A stretch of DNA of 64,000 nucleotides from Actinomadura opuntiae (GTDB taxonomy: Bacteria > Actinomycetota > Actinomycetes > Streptosporangiales > Streptosporangiaceae). Each line of letters starts with the position of its first letter. Within the stretch, counting starts at the first letter, position 1. The translations under genes and the position numbers were made by a program. The stretch spans positions 434,001 through 498,000 of the forward strand of contig NZ_JASNWF010000002.1 in assembly GCF_030283205.1 (NCBI RefSeq), in the 5' to 3' direction. Under the pieces are notes generated by a model that worked only from the letters and a program-made list of their open reading frames with translations, was not told the DNA's origin and did no database searches. Shown here piece after piece: positions 1-9,143 of this stretch.

Positions 1-3000
1 GGGGTCCCGCGCGTGTTCGCCGAGTACGTGCCGGGCGGCTCGCTGAACGAGTGGATCGACGACGGCCGGCTGTACGAGGGCGGCCCGGCGCGGGCGCTGG
101 AACGGATCCTGGACGTGGCCGTCCAGACGGCGTGGGGGCTGGAGCACGCGCACGGCCGGGGCCTGGTCCACCAGGACGTCAAGCCCGCCAACATCCTGCT
201 CCACGCGGACGGGACGGTGAAGGTCACCGACTTCGGGCTCGCCGGGGCCCGGTCCGCGGCGGTCGCCGGGGACGATGTCGGCAGCGCGGCCGTGACCCGG
301 CGCGGGCAGACACCGCAGTACGCCTCGCCGGAGCAGTTCGCGGGCGAGCGGCTGGGGCGCCGCACCGACGTGTACAGCTTCGCCGTGTCCGTGCTGGAGA
401 TGTTCACCGGCGGACGGACCTGGATGGTCGGCCCCGCCGCCGGCGAAGCCCTCGAACTGCACCTGGCCGAGGGCCCCGGCGACGGGCTCCCCGCGATCCC
501 GGCGGGCCTCGCCGCCCTCCTGACCCGATGCCTGCGCGACGAGCCGGAGCGGCGGCCCGGCACGATGGCCGAGGTCGCGGACGAGCTCGTCGCCGTGCAC
601 CGGGCGGTGACCGGGCGCCCGTACTCGCGTCCGGCGCCGGCCGCCGCCGAGCTGCGCGCCGACGAGCTCAACAACCGGGCGCTGTCGCTGCTGGACCTCG
701 GCCGCGCGGGCGAGGCCGACGAGGCGTTCGCCGCCGCGCTCGCGGCCGACCCGCGCCACCTGCCCGCCGCCTACAACCGGATGGTGGCGCGCTGGCGGCG
801 GGCCGCCGCGACCGACCTGGAGGTGGTCGAGCGGCTCATGGAGTTCCGGCCCTTCGACGGCGGCCCGCGGCAGGCCCGTCACCTGCTCGCGCTGGTGGAG
901 CTGGAGCGCGGGAACGTCCGGCGGGGCCGCGAGCTGCTGGGGGAGATCGTCCGGGAAGAGCCCGGGGAGGCGGAGGCGAGGGCGGTCCTCGACGCGGTGC
1001 CGGATCCGGGCGAGCCGCCGGTCGCCCGCGTACCGGCGCCCTGGAGCGAGGACAGGAGCCACAACTACCCGGAGCCGGGCGCGGTGCGGTTCCTGACCGG
1101 CGGGCGCCACCTGCTGTACGGGGAGGGCCGGGGCCGCCTGCGGCTCTGGGACGTGCACCGCGGCGAGAGCGCCATGAGCATCAGGGCGCATGAGGGGCGC
1201 GTGCGTTCGGTCGACGTCGCCCCGGACGGGACGCTGGTCGCCTCGGCGGGTGAGGACGGCGCCGTGCGGGCGTGGCACCTGCCCAGCGGCGCGGCCATGT
1301 ACTCCTACGGCCCGGAGGGGCGGCAGCGGACGTCGTTCGTCGCGGTCCGTCTCGGCGCCGGGCCGTCCCGCTCCGGCGTCCTCACTCTGGCGCGTTCGGG
1401 ACGCCTGCACGTCTGGGACGAGCGGACGATGCGGCCCCGCGGGACGTACGAGCTGTCCGGCACCTGGGCCAGGGGGCCGGTCGAGCTCACCGCGGACGGT
1501 CGTCAAGCTTTCGTCCGCGACGGCGGCGAGGGCCTGCTCATCGATCTGGAGACGGGCGCCGTGAGGCGGATCGCGTTCGGGGCGCCGCCGTCGGTGCTGC
1601 GGCTCGCGGGCGACGGGCGCACCGTCGCCGCCGCCCGCGACGGCGACATCGGCGTGTGGGATCTGGAGACGGGACGCCGCGTGCGGACCCTGACCGGGCA
1701 CGCGGGCCCGGTCGGGGCGCTGGACTTCTCCCCGGACTCCCGGTCGCTGCTGTCGGGCGGTTCGGACGGCGCCGTCCGGCTGTGGGACCTCGCCACCGGA
1801 CGGTGCCGCCGCACCCTCCTCGCCGCCGAGTCCGGTGCGGACCCGGTGATCCATGTGCAGTTCGGGCCGGGCGGCGCGACCGCGATGGCGGCGGGGCGGT
1901 CCAAGGACCTGCGGTTCTGGGACCTGCGGGCGCCGCGTCCCGCCCCCTACCAGGTGGCGGCGCCGCGCCGGGCCGACGAGATGAACCGGCACGCCGTCCA
2001 GGTGCGCGACCTGGTGACGCGGGCGGAACGGGAGCGGGCGGAGGGCCGCCGTTCCGCCGCGCTGGCGCTGCTCGAACAGGCGCGGACGGTCCCCGGTTAC
2101 GAGCGGGCGCCGCAGGTCATGGACGCCTGGCACGAGCTGAGCCGGCACCTGGAGCACACCGGGGTGCGCGGCGGGCGGCTCGTGGCGGCGCTCGCCGGCG
2201 GCGGCGGGGGCGTCGCGTCGGTGGACGTGAGCGCGGACGGCGCCGTCGCCGCGTCCGGCATGAGGGACGGCACCGTGGTGATCTGGGACCTGGCCGCCCG
2301 CCGCCGCACCCGGACCATCACGGCGCACCGGGGCCGGCCCGGCTTCACCCGCGCCGTGGTCGCGGTGCGGCTGACCGGCGACGGCCGCGTCCTGACCGCG
2401 TGCGAGGACGGGCATTTCCGTTCCTGGTCGCTCGGCGCCGAAGACCCGCTGGCCGAGTGGGCGGTGGTGCCCGTCCGCGGGCCGGGGCGCAACCTCACCG
2501 CGGCGCACTTCACCCCGGACGGGCGGCGCCTGCTGGTGGGCGCCGCCGGCGACTGCCGGCTCGGCTGGTGGAACCTGGACACCGGCGAGCGCCTGTGGAC
2601 GTGCGAGGGCCACGGGGGGGACGCGGCGGTCGCGCTGTGGGCCGGCGACCGCGGCGGGACGGCGGTGTCGGCCGGGCGCAACGGCTCCGTCCGCGTGTGG
2701 GACCTGGCGGACGGGCGGCTGCTGCGGCGGCTGAAGGACTACGGGGGAACGCCCGGTTCGGTGTGCCTGAGCCCCGACGACCGGCTGGCCCTGGCCACGT
2801 TCCGGGACGGGCGCGGCCCTTCCTCGCGCATCTGGGACGTCCGGAGCGGGCAGCCGCTGCCCGGCGGAGGCGGGGCCGCGCCGGTGGGGCGGTTCACCGC
2901 GGACGGGCGGTTCGCGGTGATCGAGGACGAGGAGTCCGCGCTGCGCGTCCTGGACGTGCGCGCACGCCGCTCGGCGGTGCTCGCGCGGCACCGCATGAAG

Positions 3001-3102
3001 GCCGCGGCGATGGCGCTGACCCCCGACGGGCGCTACGTCGTGAGCGGCGGCCGGGACGGCGAGGTGCGGGTGTGGGAGATCGACTGGGAGCTCGGCACCT
3101 GA
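1..3102 (+). CDS. Ser/Thr protein kinase with C-terminal WD40 repeats (5'-truncated)
   Basis: The window opens inside this gene. Reading from codon 1 there is no N-lobe, only the hinge and C-lobe of a Hanks-type kinase, so the true start lies upstream. Counting from the GTG at 13, the catalytic loop reads HQDVKPAN (about residues 53-60, with HQD replacing the usual HRD), DFG follows at about 73-75, and the activation segment carries YASPEQ. A TPR-like helical stretch (about 215-320) is followed by two blocks of WD40 repeats with repeated W-D endings, separated by a helical linker near 650-715. The kinase is probably an intracellular signalling enzyme whose propellers recruit partners. It converges with the FHA-kinase gene, leaving 4 bp between stop codons. 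Kinase family is certain; substrate unknown. Confidence 0.93.
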   Translation, partial: GVPRVFAEYVPGGSLNEWIDDGRLYEGGPARALERILDVAVQTAWGLEHAHGRGLVHQDVKPANILLHADGTVKVTDFGLAGARSAAVAGDDVGSAAVTRRGQTPQYASPEQFAGERLGRRTDVYSFAVSVLEMFTGGRTWMVGPAAGEALELHLAEGPGDGLPAIPAGLAALLTRCLRDEPERRPGTMAEVADELVAVHRAVTGRPYSRPAPAAAELRADELNNRALSLLDLGRAGEADEAFAAALAADPRHLPAAYNRMVARWRRAAATDLEVVERLMEFRPFDGGPRQARHLLALVELERGNVRRGRELLGEIVREEPGEAEARAVLDAVPDPGEPPVARVPAPWSEDRSHNYPEPGAVRFLTGGRHLLYGEGRGRLRLWDVHRGESAMSIRAHEGRVRSVDVAPDGTLVASAGEDGAVRAWHLPSGAAMYSYGPEGRQRTSFVAVRLGAGPSRSGVLTLARSGRLHVWDERTMRPRGTYELSGTWARGPVELTADGRQAFVRDGGEGLLIDLETGAVRRIAFGAPPSVLRLAGDGRTVAAARDGDIGVWDLETGRRVRTLTGHAGPVGALDFSPDSRSLLSGGSDGAVRLWDLATGRCRRTLLAAESGADPVIHVQFGPGGATAMAAGRSKDLRFWDLRAPRPAPYQVAAPRRADEMNRHAVQVRDLVTRAERERAEGRRSAALALLEQARTVPGYERAPQVMDAWHELSRHLEHTGVRGGRLVAALAGGGGGVASVDVSADGAVAASGMRDGTVVIWDLAARRRTRTITAHRGRPGFTRAVVAVRLTGDGRVLTACEDGHFRSWSLGAEDPLAEWAVVPVRGPGRNLTAAHFTPDGRRLLVGAAGDCRLGWWNLDTGERLWTCEGHGGDAAVALWAGDRGGTAVSAGRNGSVRVWDLADGRLLRRLKDYGGTPGSVCLSPDDRLALATFRDGRGPSSRIWDVRSGQPLPGGGGAAPVGRFTADGRFAVIEDEESALRVLDVRARRSAVLARHRMKAAAMALTPDGRYVVSGGRDGEVRVWEIDWELGT

Positions 3103-3106
3103 CGTC

Positions 3107-4402
3107 TCAGCAGGCGAGAAGGGCGTCCCGGAACTGCGCCGCCGTCGTGAACCCGAACGCCGGCTTCTCGCGCAGCGCGGTGTCGACGGCCTCGGCCAGG
3201 GCTTTCGGAACGCGGGGCGCGCGCTCGCGCAGCGGCACCGGCGGTGCTTGCAGGACGACCCGCCACGGGTCCTTGCCGGGCGGGAAGTCGCGCGGGACGT
3301 CGCCGCAAAGCGTGTTGTAGAGGCAGGCCGCCGCGGCCCAGACGTCCACGGCCGGTGCGGCGTTCTTGAAGTCGATGACCTGCCGGCGCGCCATGAACAC
3401 CGGTTTCCCGGCGGTCGCGCCGGTCCTGGTGAGTCCGCTGAGCCCGGCCTGGTCGAACGCCTTCGCCAGCCCGAAGTCGGCGACCTTCGCCACGAGGGTT
3501 CCGGGGTCGTCCTCGTGCAGCAGGATGTTCGACGGGCTGAGGTCGCGGTGCACCACGCCCTGGTCGTGCGCGTGTTCCAGGCCGTCCAGCACCTGGAGGA
3601 AGAGCGGGACGGCCTCGTCGGCCGGGAGCCGCCCGCCCCGCCGGGCCACCAGCCGGTCGAGGCTGCCGCGCGTGCAGTACTCGATCGTGAAGTAGAAGAC
3701 GCCGCCGGACGAGCCGAGGTCGTGCAGGGCGGCGATGTTCGGATGGCGCAGCATCCTGGTCAGTTCGGCCTCCCGCAGGAACCGGGCGCGCGCCGTGGGG
3801 TTCACCGCGACCCTCGGCAGCATCAGCTTCAGGGCGACCTCGGCGCCGGTGGAGTCGTCGCGGGCCAGGTAGACGGCGCCCATTCCGCCGCGCCCGAGTT
3901 CCCGCAGGATGGTGTAGCCGGGGATCAGCGTCGCGTTCCCGCCGCGCGCGATCTCCTCGAGGAGCGCGGCGACGTCCGCCGGGTCGAGGGAGGGCGCCGA
4001 CAGTTCGTCGCCGGTGTCGGGGGCGTGGATGCCGACGCGGAACACGGTGTCGCCGATGCGGATCTCGTCGCCGTCGGCGAGGTCGTGCTCCGGGTACCGG
4101 AGCAGCGCGGCCTCCTCCGGCGTCTGGTGCCGTTCCCGCTTGCCGATCCTGCGGCCGTTGACGTAGGTGCCGTTGAGGCTGCCGAAGTCGCGGATGCGGG
4201 CGGCCGGCGGGTTGACGTCGATGAGGCAGTGGTGCCGCGACACCTTGCGGTGGTGCTCGTCGTCCGGCAGGCGCGGCGAGCAGTCGGACGAGCGGCCGAG
4301 CACGCAGGTCGTCCGCTCGTCGAAGACGAACTCCTTGCGGTCGAGCCGCCCCTTGACCAGCGTCAGCGTGACGGCGGGGGCCATCCGCCTCGTGCTACTC
4401 AC
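3107..4402 (-). CDS. FHA domain-containing Ser/Thr protein kinase
   Basis: 431 residues. The N-terminal FHA domain (about 12-125) has the phosphothreonine-binding signatures GRSSDC (36-41), SRHH (55-58) and NGTYVNG (77-83). A Hanks kinase domain follows from about 162, with glycine loop GRGGMGAVY, invariant Lys near 192, HRDLSPSN with the catalytic Asp at 287, and DFG at 309-311. No membrane segment is seen, so it should be cytosolic. The GTG start lies inside the last codons of the upstream Clp-type ATPase gene (8-bp overlap, GTGAGTAG), so the two are translationally coupled and probably form one signalling unit. An internal ATG six codons in is an alternative start. The FHA domain suggests binding to phosphorylated partners or to its own phosphosites; substrates are not evident. 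Confidence 0.93.
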   Translation of the reverse strand: MSSTRRMAPAVTLTLVKGRLDRKEFVFDERTTCVLGRSSDCSPRLPDDEHHRKVSRHHCLIDVNPPAARIRDFGSLNGTYVNGRRIGKRERHQTPEEAALLRYPEHDLADGDEIRIGDTVFRVGIHAPDTGDELSAPSLDPADVAALLEEIARGGNATLIPGYTILRELGRGGMGAVYLARDDSTGAEVALKLMLPRVAVNPTARARFLREAELTRMLRHPNIAALHDLGSSGGVFYFTIEYCTRGSLDRLVARRGGRLPADEAVPLFLQVLDGLEHAHDQGVVHRDLSPSNILLHEDDPGTLVAKVADFGLAKAFDQAGLSGLTRTGATAGKPVFMARRQVIDFKNAAPAVDVWAAAACLYNTLCGDVPRDFPPGKDPWRVVLQAPPVPLRERAPRVPKALAEAVDTALREKPAFGFTTAAQFRDALLAC

Positions 4403-6746
4403 GGTCCTCCTCGTCCGATGCGAAGACCAGGTCCTCGCCGGCGGCGCCGACGAGAAGCCGCGTGCCGTCCGCGATCCGGCCCGCCACCAGTTCGCGGCCC
4501 AGCGGCTGGACCAGCAGGCGTTCGACGGCCTGTTCCAGCGCCCGCGCGCCGGACCGCGCGGCGTCGCCGTGCCGCAGCAGCAGGTCGCGGGCCTCCTCGG
4601 TCAGCCGCAGCGTGATCGAACGGTCCGCGAGCCGGTCCCGGACGCGGGCGAGCACCTTGTCGAGGACCTGCCGCCGCGCGGCCTCGTCCAGCGGCGAGAA
4701 CACCACGATCCGGCCGATACGGCCGAGCAGCTCCGGGCGCAGGGCCTCGCGGAGCGCGGCCATCACGCGTTCGGTCCCGGACTCCCGCTGCTGCACTGCG
4801 GCGCGCGCGGGCGCGAAACCCAGGGGCTGCTTCGCCGCCGCGGGCGCGGTCCCGGACGCGCCGAGGTTCGAGGTCATGACGATCACCGCGTCGGTGAACG
4901 AGACGCGCCGCCCGCGCGCGTCGGTCAGCCGCCCCTCGTCGAGGATCTGCAGGAACAGGTCCAGGACCTCCGGATGCGCCTTCTCGATCTCGTCGAACAG
5001 CACGACGCTGTGCGGATGGTCCCGCAGTGGCCCGCTGAGCTGGCCCTCCCGGTCGTGGCCGAGGTATCCGGGCGGCGCGCCGAGCAGCCGGGAGACCGCG
5101 TGCCGCTCCTTGTACTCCGACATGTCGATGCGGACCAGCCGCCGCTCGTCGTCGAACAGGAACTCCGCGAGCGCCTTGGCCAGCTCCGTCTTGCCCGTGC
5201 CGGTCGGGCCCGCGAACAGGAACACCCCGGCGGGGCGGTCCGGATCGCCCAGCCCCGCGCGGGACGCGCGGATCGTCTCGGCGACCGCGCGGACCGCCTC
5301 GTCCTGCCCGGCCACCCGGCGGCGCAGCCGCTCCTCCATGCCGAGCAGGCGGTGCGCCTCGTCGGCCTCGACCCGCTCCAGCGGCAGGCGGGCGCGCTCG
5401 GCCACGGCCGCCGCCACCTCGGCGCGGCCGATCCGGGCGGGCCCGCGCGGCCCGTCCTCCGGGCTCAGCGTCCGGATCCGCGCGGCCGCGCACGCCTGGT
5501 CGACCAGGTCGATGGCCTTGTCCGGCAGCCGCAGGTCGGGCAGGTGCCGGACGGCCAGGTCGACCGCCGCCGCGGGCACGTCCGGGTCGATGCCGACTCC
5601 ATGGTGCGCGGCGAGCCGCGCCCGCAGCCCGCCCAGGATCGTCACCGCCTCCGACCGCGTCGGCTCCTCGATCCACACCGCCTCGAACCGGCGTTCCAGC
5701 GCCGGATCCGACTCGATGTGGCGCCGGTACTCCTGCGGCGTCGTCGCGCCGACGCAGCGCAGCTCGCCGCGCGCCAGCGCCGGCTTCAGGATGTTCGCCG
5801 CGTCGGACGCGCCGCGCCCGCCCGCGCCGAGCACCGTGTGCAGCTCGTCGACGAACAGGATCACCTCGGGCGCGCCGGCCGCCTCCGCGAGGACGCCCTG
5901 GATCCGCTCCTCGAACTCGCCCCGGTACTTCGTGCCCGCGACCAGCGCCGACATCGACAGCTCGATCAGCCGGGACCCGGCCAGCGCCGCGGGCGCGTCC
6001 GCCGCGACGAGCCGCTGCGCCAGCCCTTCCACGACGCACGTCTTCCCGACGCCCGCGTGCCCGACCAGGACCGCGTTCGCCTTGCGCTGCCGCACCAGCA
6101 CGCGGGCCAGGCGGCGCAGCTCGTCCCGCCGTCCGATCAGTTCGGGGAGCTTGCCGCGGCGGGCCAGCGCGGTCAGGTCCCGGCCGTACTTGCCGAGGAG
6201 TTCCAGCTCGCGGTCCGGCGGTGGCCGTCCGAGGTCTGCGGGCGGGACGGTACCGCGCCCCAGCTCCGGGAACAGGGCGGCGAGCGGGTCGGCGACGTCC
6301 AGATCGGCGAACGCCTTCGACGACCACCGGTCGGGTCGTTCGGCGATCGCCCGCAGCAGGTGCAGCGGCCCCGCCTGGGACGGTTCGGCGAGCTGCGCGG
6401 CCCGGCCGAACGCGTGGTACGACGCGCGGCTGCGGTGCGGCGGCCGTTCGGGCATCGGTCCCGCGACGGTGGAGGCGAGCAGCGTGCGCAGCCGGCTCCG
6501 CAGCTCCACCGGGTCGACGCCGGCGGCGGCGAGGCGTTGGCGCAGCAGCCGGCCGTCCGCGCGCAGGGCCTCCAGGTCGACGGGAGTCGACTCGGCCCCG
6601 GCGAAGACCTCTGCCTGGTCGGGACGCGTCAGCCTGCTCAGCCCGATGAGCAGGTGCCCGGGCTCCACCGCGAGTGCGCGCCCGGCCCGCGCCTCGTACC
6701 GCGCCAGGCGGAGCACCACGCGGACGCCCCCGCCGAACCGGCTCAC
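4395..6746 (-). CDS. Clp-type AAA+ ATPase with two AAA modules (ClpA/ClpC-like unfoldase)
   Basis: 783 residues from the GTG at 6746, which has a GAGGA Shine-Dalgarno 4 nt upstream and aligns with the usual Clp N-domain start; a TTG 17 codons earlier is possible. There is a degenerate Clp N domain (about 1-150), then D1 with Walker A GHAGVGKT (229-236), Walker B ending VDE (about 301) and pore loop YRGEFEER. D2 has Walker A GPTGTGKT (513-520), FDE (about 584-586) and pore loop GYLG. No ClpB-type middle domain is present. An LGF tripeptide (about 642-644) sits where ClpP-binding loops occur, so it looks like a protease-partner unfoldase rather than a disaggregase; this is inference. It is coupled to the FHA-kinase. 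An AT-rich patch at 6797-6840 probably holds the promoter. Confidence 0.9.
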   Translation of the reverse strand: MSRFGGGVRVVLRLARYEARAGRALAVEPGHLLIGLSRLTRPDQAEVFAGAESTPVDLEALRADGRLLRQRLAAAGVDPVELRSRLRTLLASTVAGPMPERPPHRSRASYHAFGRAAQLAEPSQAGPLHLLRAIAERPDRWSSKAFADLDVADPLAALFPELGRGTVPPADLGRPPPDRELELLGKYGRDLTALARRGKLPELIGRRDELRRLARVLVRQRKANAVLVGHAGVGKTCVVEGLAQRLVAADAPAALAGSRLIELSMSALVAGTKYRGEFEERIQGVLAEAAGAPEVILFVDELHTVLGAGGRGASDAANILKPALARGELRCVGATTPQEYRRHIESDPALERRFEAVWIEEPTRSEAVTILGGLRARLAAHHGVGIDPDVPAAAVDLAVRHLPDLRLPDKAIDLVDQACAAARIRTLSPEDGPRGPARIGRAEVAAAVAERARLPLERVEADEAHRLLGMEERLRRRVAGQDEAVRAVAETIRASRAGLGDPDRPAGVFLFAGPTGTGKTELAKALAEFLFDDERRLVRIDMSEYKERHAVSRLLGAPPGYLGHDREGQLSGPLRDHPHSVVLFDEIEKAHPEVLDLFLQILDEGRLTDARGRRVSFTDAVIVMTSNLGASGTAPAAAKQPLGFAPARAAVQQRESGTERVMAALREALRPELLGRIGRIVVFSPLDEAARRQVLDKVLARVRDRLADRSITLRLTEEARDLLLRHGDAARSGARALEQAVERLLVQPLGRELVAGRIADGTRLLVGAAGEDLVFASDEEDRE

Positions 6747-6860
6747 CGCTTCCTCGCGGAGGACGTGCCGAGCTGCGGACTCCGGGGCATGGCACAAATC
6801 TAATAGCAGTCAAACAATAATGTCTATTTGCATTGGGCGAACTCGGCCCGAACGCGGCGG

Positions 6861-6893
6861 GCGGGCACGACCCCGCGCAGGGGCCGTGCCCGC
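6861..6893 (-). terminator. Rho-independent-type hairpin after the secreted protein gene
   Basis: A 9-bp outer stem (GCGGGCACG with CGTGCCCGC) and a 4-bp inner CCCC/GGGG stem around a 5-nt loop lie 20 nt past the stop of the minus-strand gene ending at 6913. There is no T-run, as is usual in high-GC actinomycetes. Confidence 0.6.
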
Positions 6894-6912
6894 CCGGGCC
6901 GGCGGCCGGGAG

Positions 6913-7452
6913 CTAGCCGGTCAGGCCGAGCAGTGCGTTCAGTTGCGCGATCAGCGCGGGGAGCCCGGTGATGTTGCCGGCGCCGTTGAGCAGGCCGGCG
7001 ATGGCGCACAGCAGGTTGCCGAGCAGGTTGCCCGGACCGGAGACGGCCGTGATGTCCAGGACGACCCGGTCGAGGTGCACCTTCAGGCCGAGCAGGTTGA
7101 GGTCCAGCGGGCCGAGCGTCAGGTGCAGGATCGGGCAGGTCGCGGCCGGCAGCGCGAGCGGCGCGGACACCGGCGTGCTGTTGACCGTGCCGGTGGTGAC
7201 GCCGGACGCGTTGCGCATCGTCCCGCTGACGGTGCCGTTGAGGTTGATCTGGCGGCCCTCGGCCGTGAAGGCCGACGGGACCAGCGTGCCGGTGAACGTC
7301 GACCCGTCCTCAGCGGTCCCGCTGACGGGGATGCTGGCGAGCGGGGCCGGCGCCGCGGGCCGCTGGCGCGCCGAGGCGGGTGCGATGGCGAGGGCCAGGG
7401 CCGTCACCAGCGCGATCGCGATCGCGGACAGCTGAAAGGCAGCTCTTTTCAT
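6913..7452 (-). CDS. Secreted protein of unknown function
   Basis: 179 residues. The start is an ATG with a GGAGGA Shine-Dalgarno 9 nt upstream. A clear Sec signal peptide (KRAA n-region, hydrophobic core, APASA cleavage near residue 28) is followed by a mature domain rich in small and hydrophobic residues. This has a beta-rich first half (many Thr/Gly/Val) and a Leu-rich second half built from LLG/LLN/GLL repeats, with two cysteines at about 107 and 149. I do not recognise a family. It is monocistronic, with terminator-like hairpins on both sides. Export is well supported; function cannot be assigned. Confidence 0.82.
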   Translation of the reverse strand: MKRAAFQLSAIAIALVTALALAIAPASARQRPAAPAPLASIPVSGTAEDGSTFTGTLVPSAFTAEGRQINLNGTVSGTMRNASGVTTGTVNSTPVSAPLALPAATCPILHLTLGPLDLNLLGLKVHLDRVVLDITAVSGPGNLLGNLLCAIAGLLNGAGNITGLPALIAQLNALLGLTG

Positions 7453-7730
7453 GGACGCGTTCCTCCATTTCGAATTGCGTCTCTTGCGAAGAGGGTGCCT
7501 GCCTTACCCGTGCTGGACCCTGGTACACGTTAAGGAGAAGAGGTAGAGTGATCATTGGTATTCGTGCCTGGTAGGCGCCCTTGCGACCCCCCGAGAATGA
7601 CCGCTTCGGGTCAATGTGCAATCCCGTGTAAACGCATCGCGGGGTACGGGAGTCCTTGGACGAATTCCAGTGAAAACTTGCCGCTCCACTTCGACCGGCC
7701 GAATGAATTCATTGCCCCCGGACACGAGGA
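7453..7730. other. Intergenic stretch, no convincing gene
   Basis: The promoter of the minus-strand secreted protein gene should lie in its left part. A perfect 12-bp palindrome AATGAATTCATT is at 7702-7713. A GTG with an AAGGAG-like sequence upstream near 7551 opens an 8-codon reading frame, too short to call. Nothing else was recognised. Confidence 0.4.
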
Positions 7731-7752
7731 GGCCCCGCCCTGGGGCGGGGCC
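7731..7752 (-). terminator. GC-rich hairpin after the hydrolase gene
   Basis: GGCCCCGCCC and GGGCGGGGCC form a perfect 10-bp inverted repeat around TG, starting 12 nt past the hydrolase stop codon. It is a likely intrinsic terminator for the minus-strand gene. Confidence 0.65.
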
Positions 7753-7764
7753 GTCCAACGGGAC

Positions 7765-8637
7765 CTATGCGAGCAGTTCCAGCAGGTGGCGGAGGGTCTC
7801 CTCGGGTGCCTCCTCCGGCAGGAAGTGGCCGGCCCGCACGGGCGCGCCGCGCACGTCGGCGGCCCAGGTCCGCCAGATGTCGAGCGGGTCGTACCACTGC
7901 CCGAGCGGGCCGGTGGCGCTCCACAGCACCAGCGTCGGGCATTCGATGCGCCGGTGGCCCCGGTCGGCATTGTCGTCGGCCACGTCCAGGGTTGCGGCCG
8001 CGCGGTACTGCTCGCAGATGGCGTGCACCGTGTCCGGATCGGTGAAGGCCGCGGCGTAGGCGGCCCGCACCTCGTCGGGAAAGACGCCGGGCACCTGCGA
8101 CCAGGCGTCGAGCATGTGGTCGACCAGGACCTGCGGTGCCGCCGCGATCATCTTCTCCGGGACCGGCTCCGGGGCCGCCAGGAACGACCAGACCCAGAAG
8201 CCGAGGCTGAACTCGGCGTCGGCGCGGCCGTAGGCCTCGGCGGTGGGCACCACGTCCAGCACCGCCAGGCGGCTGACCGCCGCCGGATGGTCGAGCGCCA
8301 TCCGGTAGGCGCAGCGGGCGCCGCGGTCGTGGCCGACCACCGCGAACCGGTCGAAGCCCAGCGCCGCCATCACCTGGACCTGGTCGGCGGCGATCGCCCG
8401 CATCCGGTAGGGCTCGTGGTCAGGGCCGCTGGGCGGCTTCCCGCTGGCACCGTAGCCGCGCAGGTCGGTGGCGACGACGGTGAACCGCTCGGCCAGCGCC
8501 GGCGCGACGCGGTGCCACATCAGGTGCGTCTCGGGAATGCCGTGCAGCAGCAGGACCGGCGGCCCGGACCCGCCGCGCACACCGTGGATCGTCGTCTGCG
8601 GCGTCGTGACGTCGAACTCGTCGAACCCCTCGAACAT
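7765..8637 (-). CDS. Alpha/beta hydrolase, haloacetate dehalogenase / epoxide hydrolase type
   Basis: 290 residues from the ATG at 8637 (opening MFEGF). An ATG 11 codons upstream is possible, but the shorter start fits the family and has a TACGTT box 6 nt before it, typical of leaderless genes. Family features are HGIPE (oxyanion region), DLRGYGAS, nucleophile elbow GHDRGAR with the nucleophilic Asp, a cap region rich in Trp, Phe and Tyr, and a C-terminal GHF histidine. The GHDRG elbow and FPDEVRAAY cap resemble fluoroacetate/haloacetate dehalogenases, so hydrolysis of small halo-acids or related esters is possible, but substrate cannot be read from sequence. It is cytosolic. The cupin gene on the same strand ends 65 bp upstream. 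Confidence 0.88.
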   Translation of the reverse strand: MFEGFDEFDVTTPQTTIHGVRGGSGPPVLLLHGIPETHLMWHRVAPALAERFTVVATDLRGYGASGKPPSGPDHEPYRMRAIAADQVQVMAALGFDRFAVVGHDRGARCAYRMALDHPAAVSRLAVLDVVPTAEAYGRADAEFSLGFWVWSFLAAPEPVPEKMIAAAPQVLVDHMLDAWSQVPGVFPDEVRAAYAAAFTDPDTVHAICEQYRAAATLDVADDNADRGHRRIECPTLVLWSATGPLGQWYDPLDIWRTWAADVRGAPVRAGHFLPEEAPEETLRHLLELLA

Positions 8638-8701
8638 GGCCTCAACGTAGCCCGCGGGTACGTCATTCACGGCGGCCCCGGTACGTCAGATGCGCGGAGA
8701 C

Positions 8702-9091
8702 TCAGTTGAGCGGTCGGCCGACGGTCGCGTCGACGTGGTTCGGCACGTCCTCGTGCCGGTCGCCGACGCTCAACGTCCCGGTCGGCTCGAACAGGAGGAT
8801 CGACGCCCCGCCGGGGGCGGACGGCTTGTGCTCGACGCCGCGTGGGACGACGAACACCGCGCCCTTGGGCAGCGTCACGGCGCGTTCACCCTGGTCGTCG
8901 CGGAGCGCGATGGTCAACTCGCCGTCGAGCACCAGGAAGAACTCGTCGGTGTCGTCGTGGGCGTGCCAGACATGGTCCCCGGCGACCTTGGCGACGCGGA
9001 CGTCGTAGTCGTTCACCCGGGAGACGATGCGCGGGCTCCAGAGGTCGGTGAAGGAGGCCAGCGCGGAGTTCAGTTCGATCGGTTCGTTCAC
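8702..9091 (-). CDS. Cupin domain protein
   Basis: 129 residues with a single cupin fold. Motif 1 is HAHDDTDEFFLVLDGEL and motif 2 includes PRGVEHKP, together supplying the His/His/Glu/His metal site. Proteins of this size are often small dioxygenase-like or sensor cupins; nothing shows the substrate. The GTG start lacks a Shine-Dalgarno but has a GACAGT box 6 nt upstream. It is divergent from the GlxA-type regulator (52-bp gap), which is therefore its likely regulator, and it is co-directional with the hydrolase downstream. Confidence 0.87.
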   Translation of the reverse strand: MNEPIELNSALASFTDLWSPRIVSRVNDYDVRVAKVAGDHVWHAHDDTDEFFLVLDGELTIALRDDQGERAVTLPKGAVFVVPRGVEHKPSAPGGASILLFEPTGTLSVGDRHEDVPNHVDATVGRPLN

Positions 9092-9143
9092 CCGTCCACT
9101 GTCCCGGGTGGCCCCGGTGCGGCGCGAGTGCTAGGAATCGCAT

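Noticed and set aside
4462..7533. Very long plus-strand frame opposite the Clp-type ATPase
   Set aside because: Its translation is Arg/Ser/Pro-rich with no recognisable domain, the mirror image of the real minus-strand gene in high-GC DNA.
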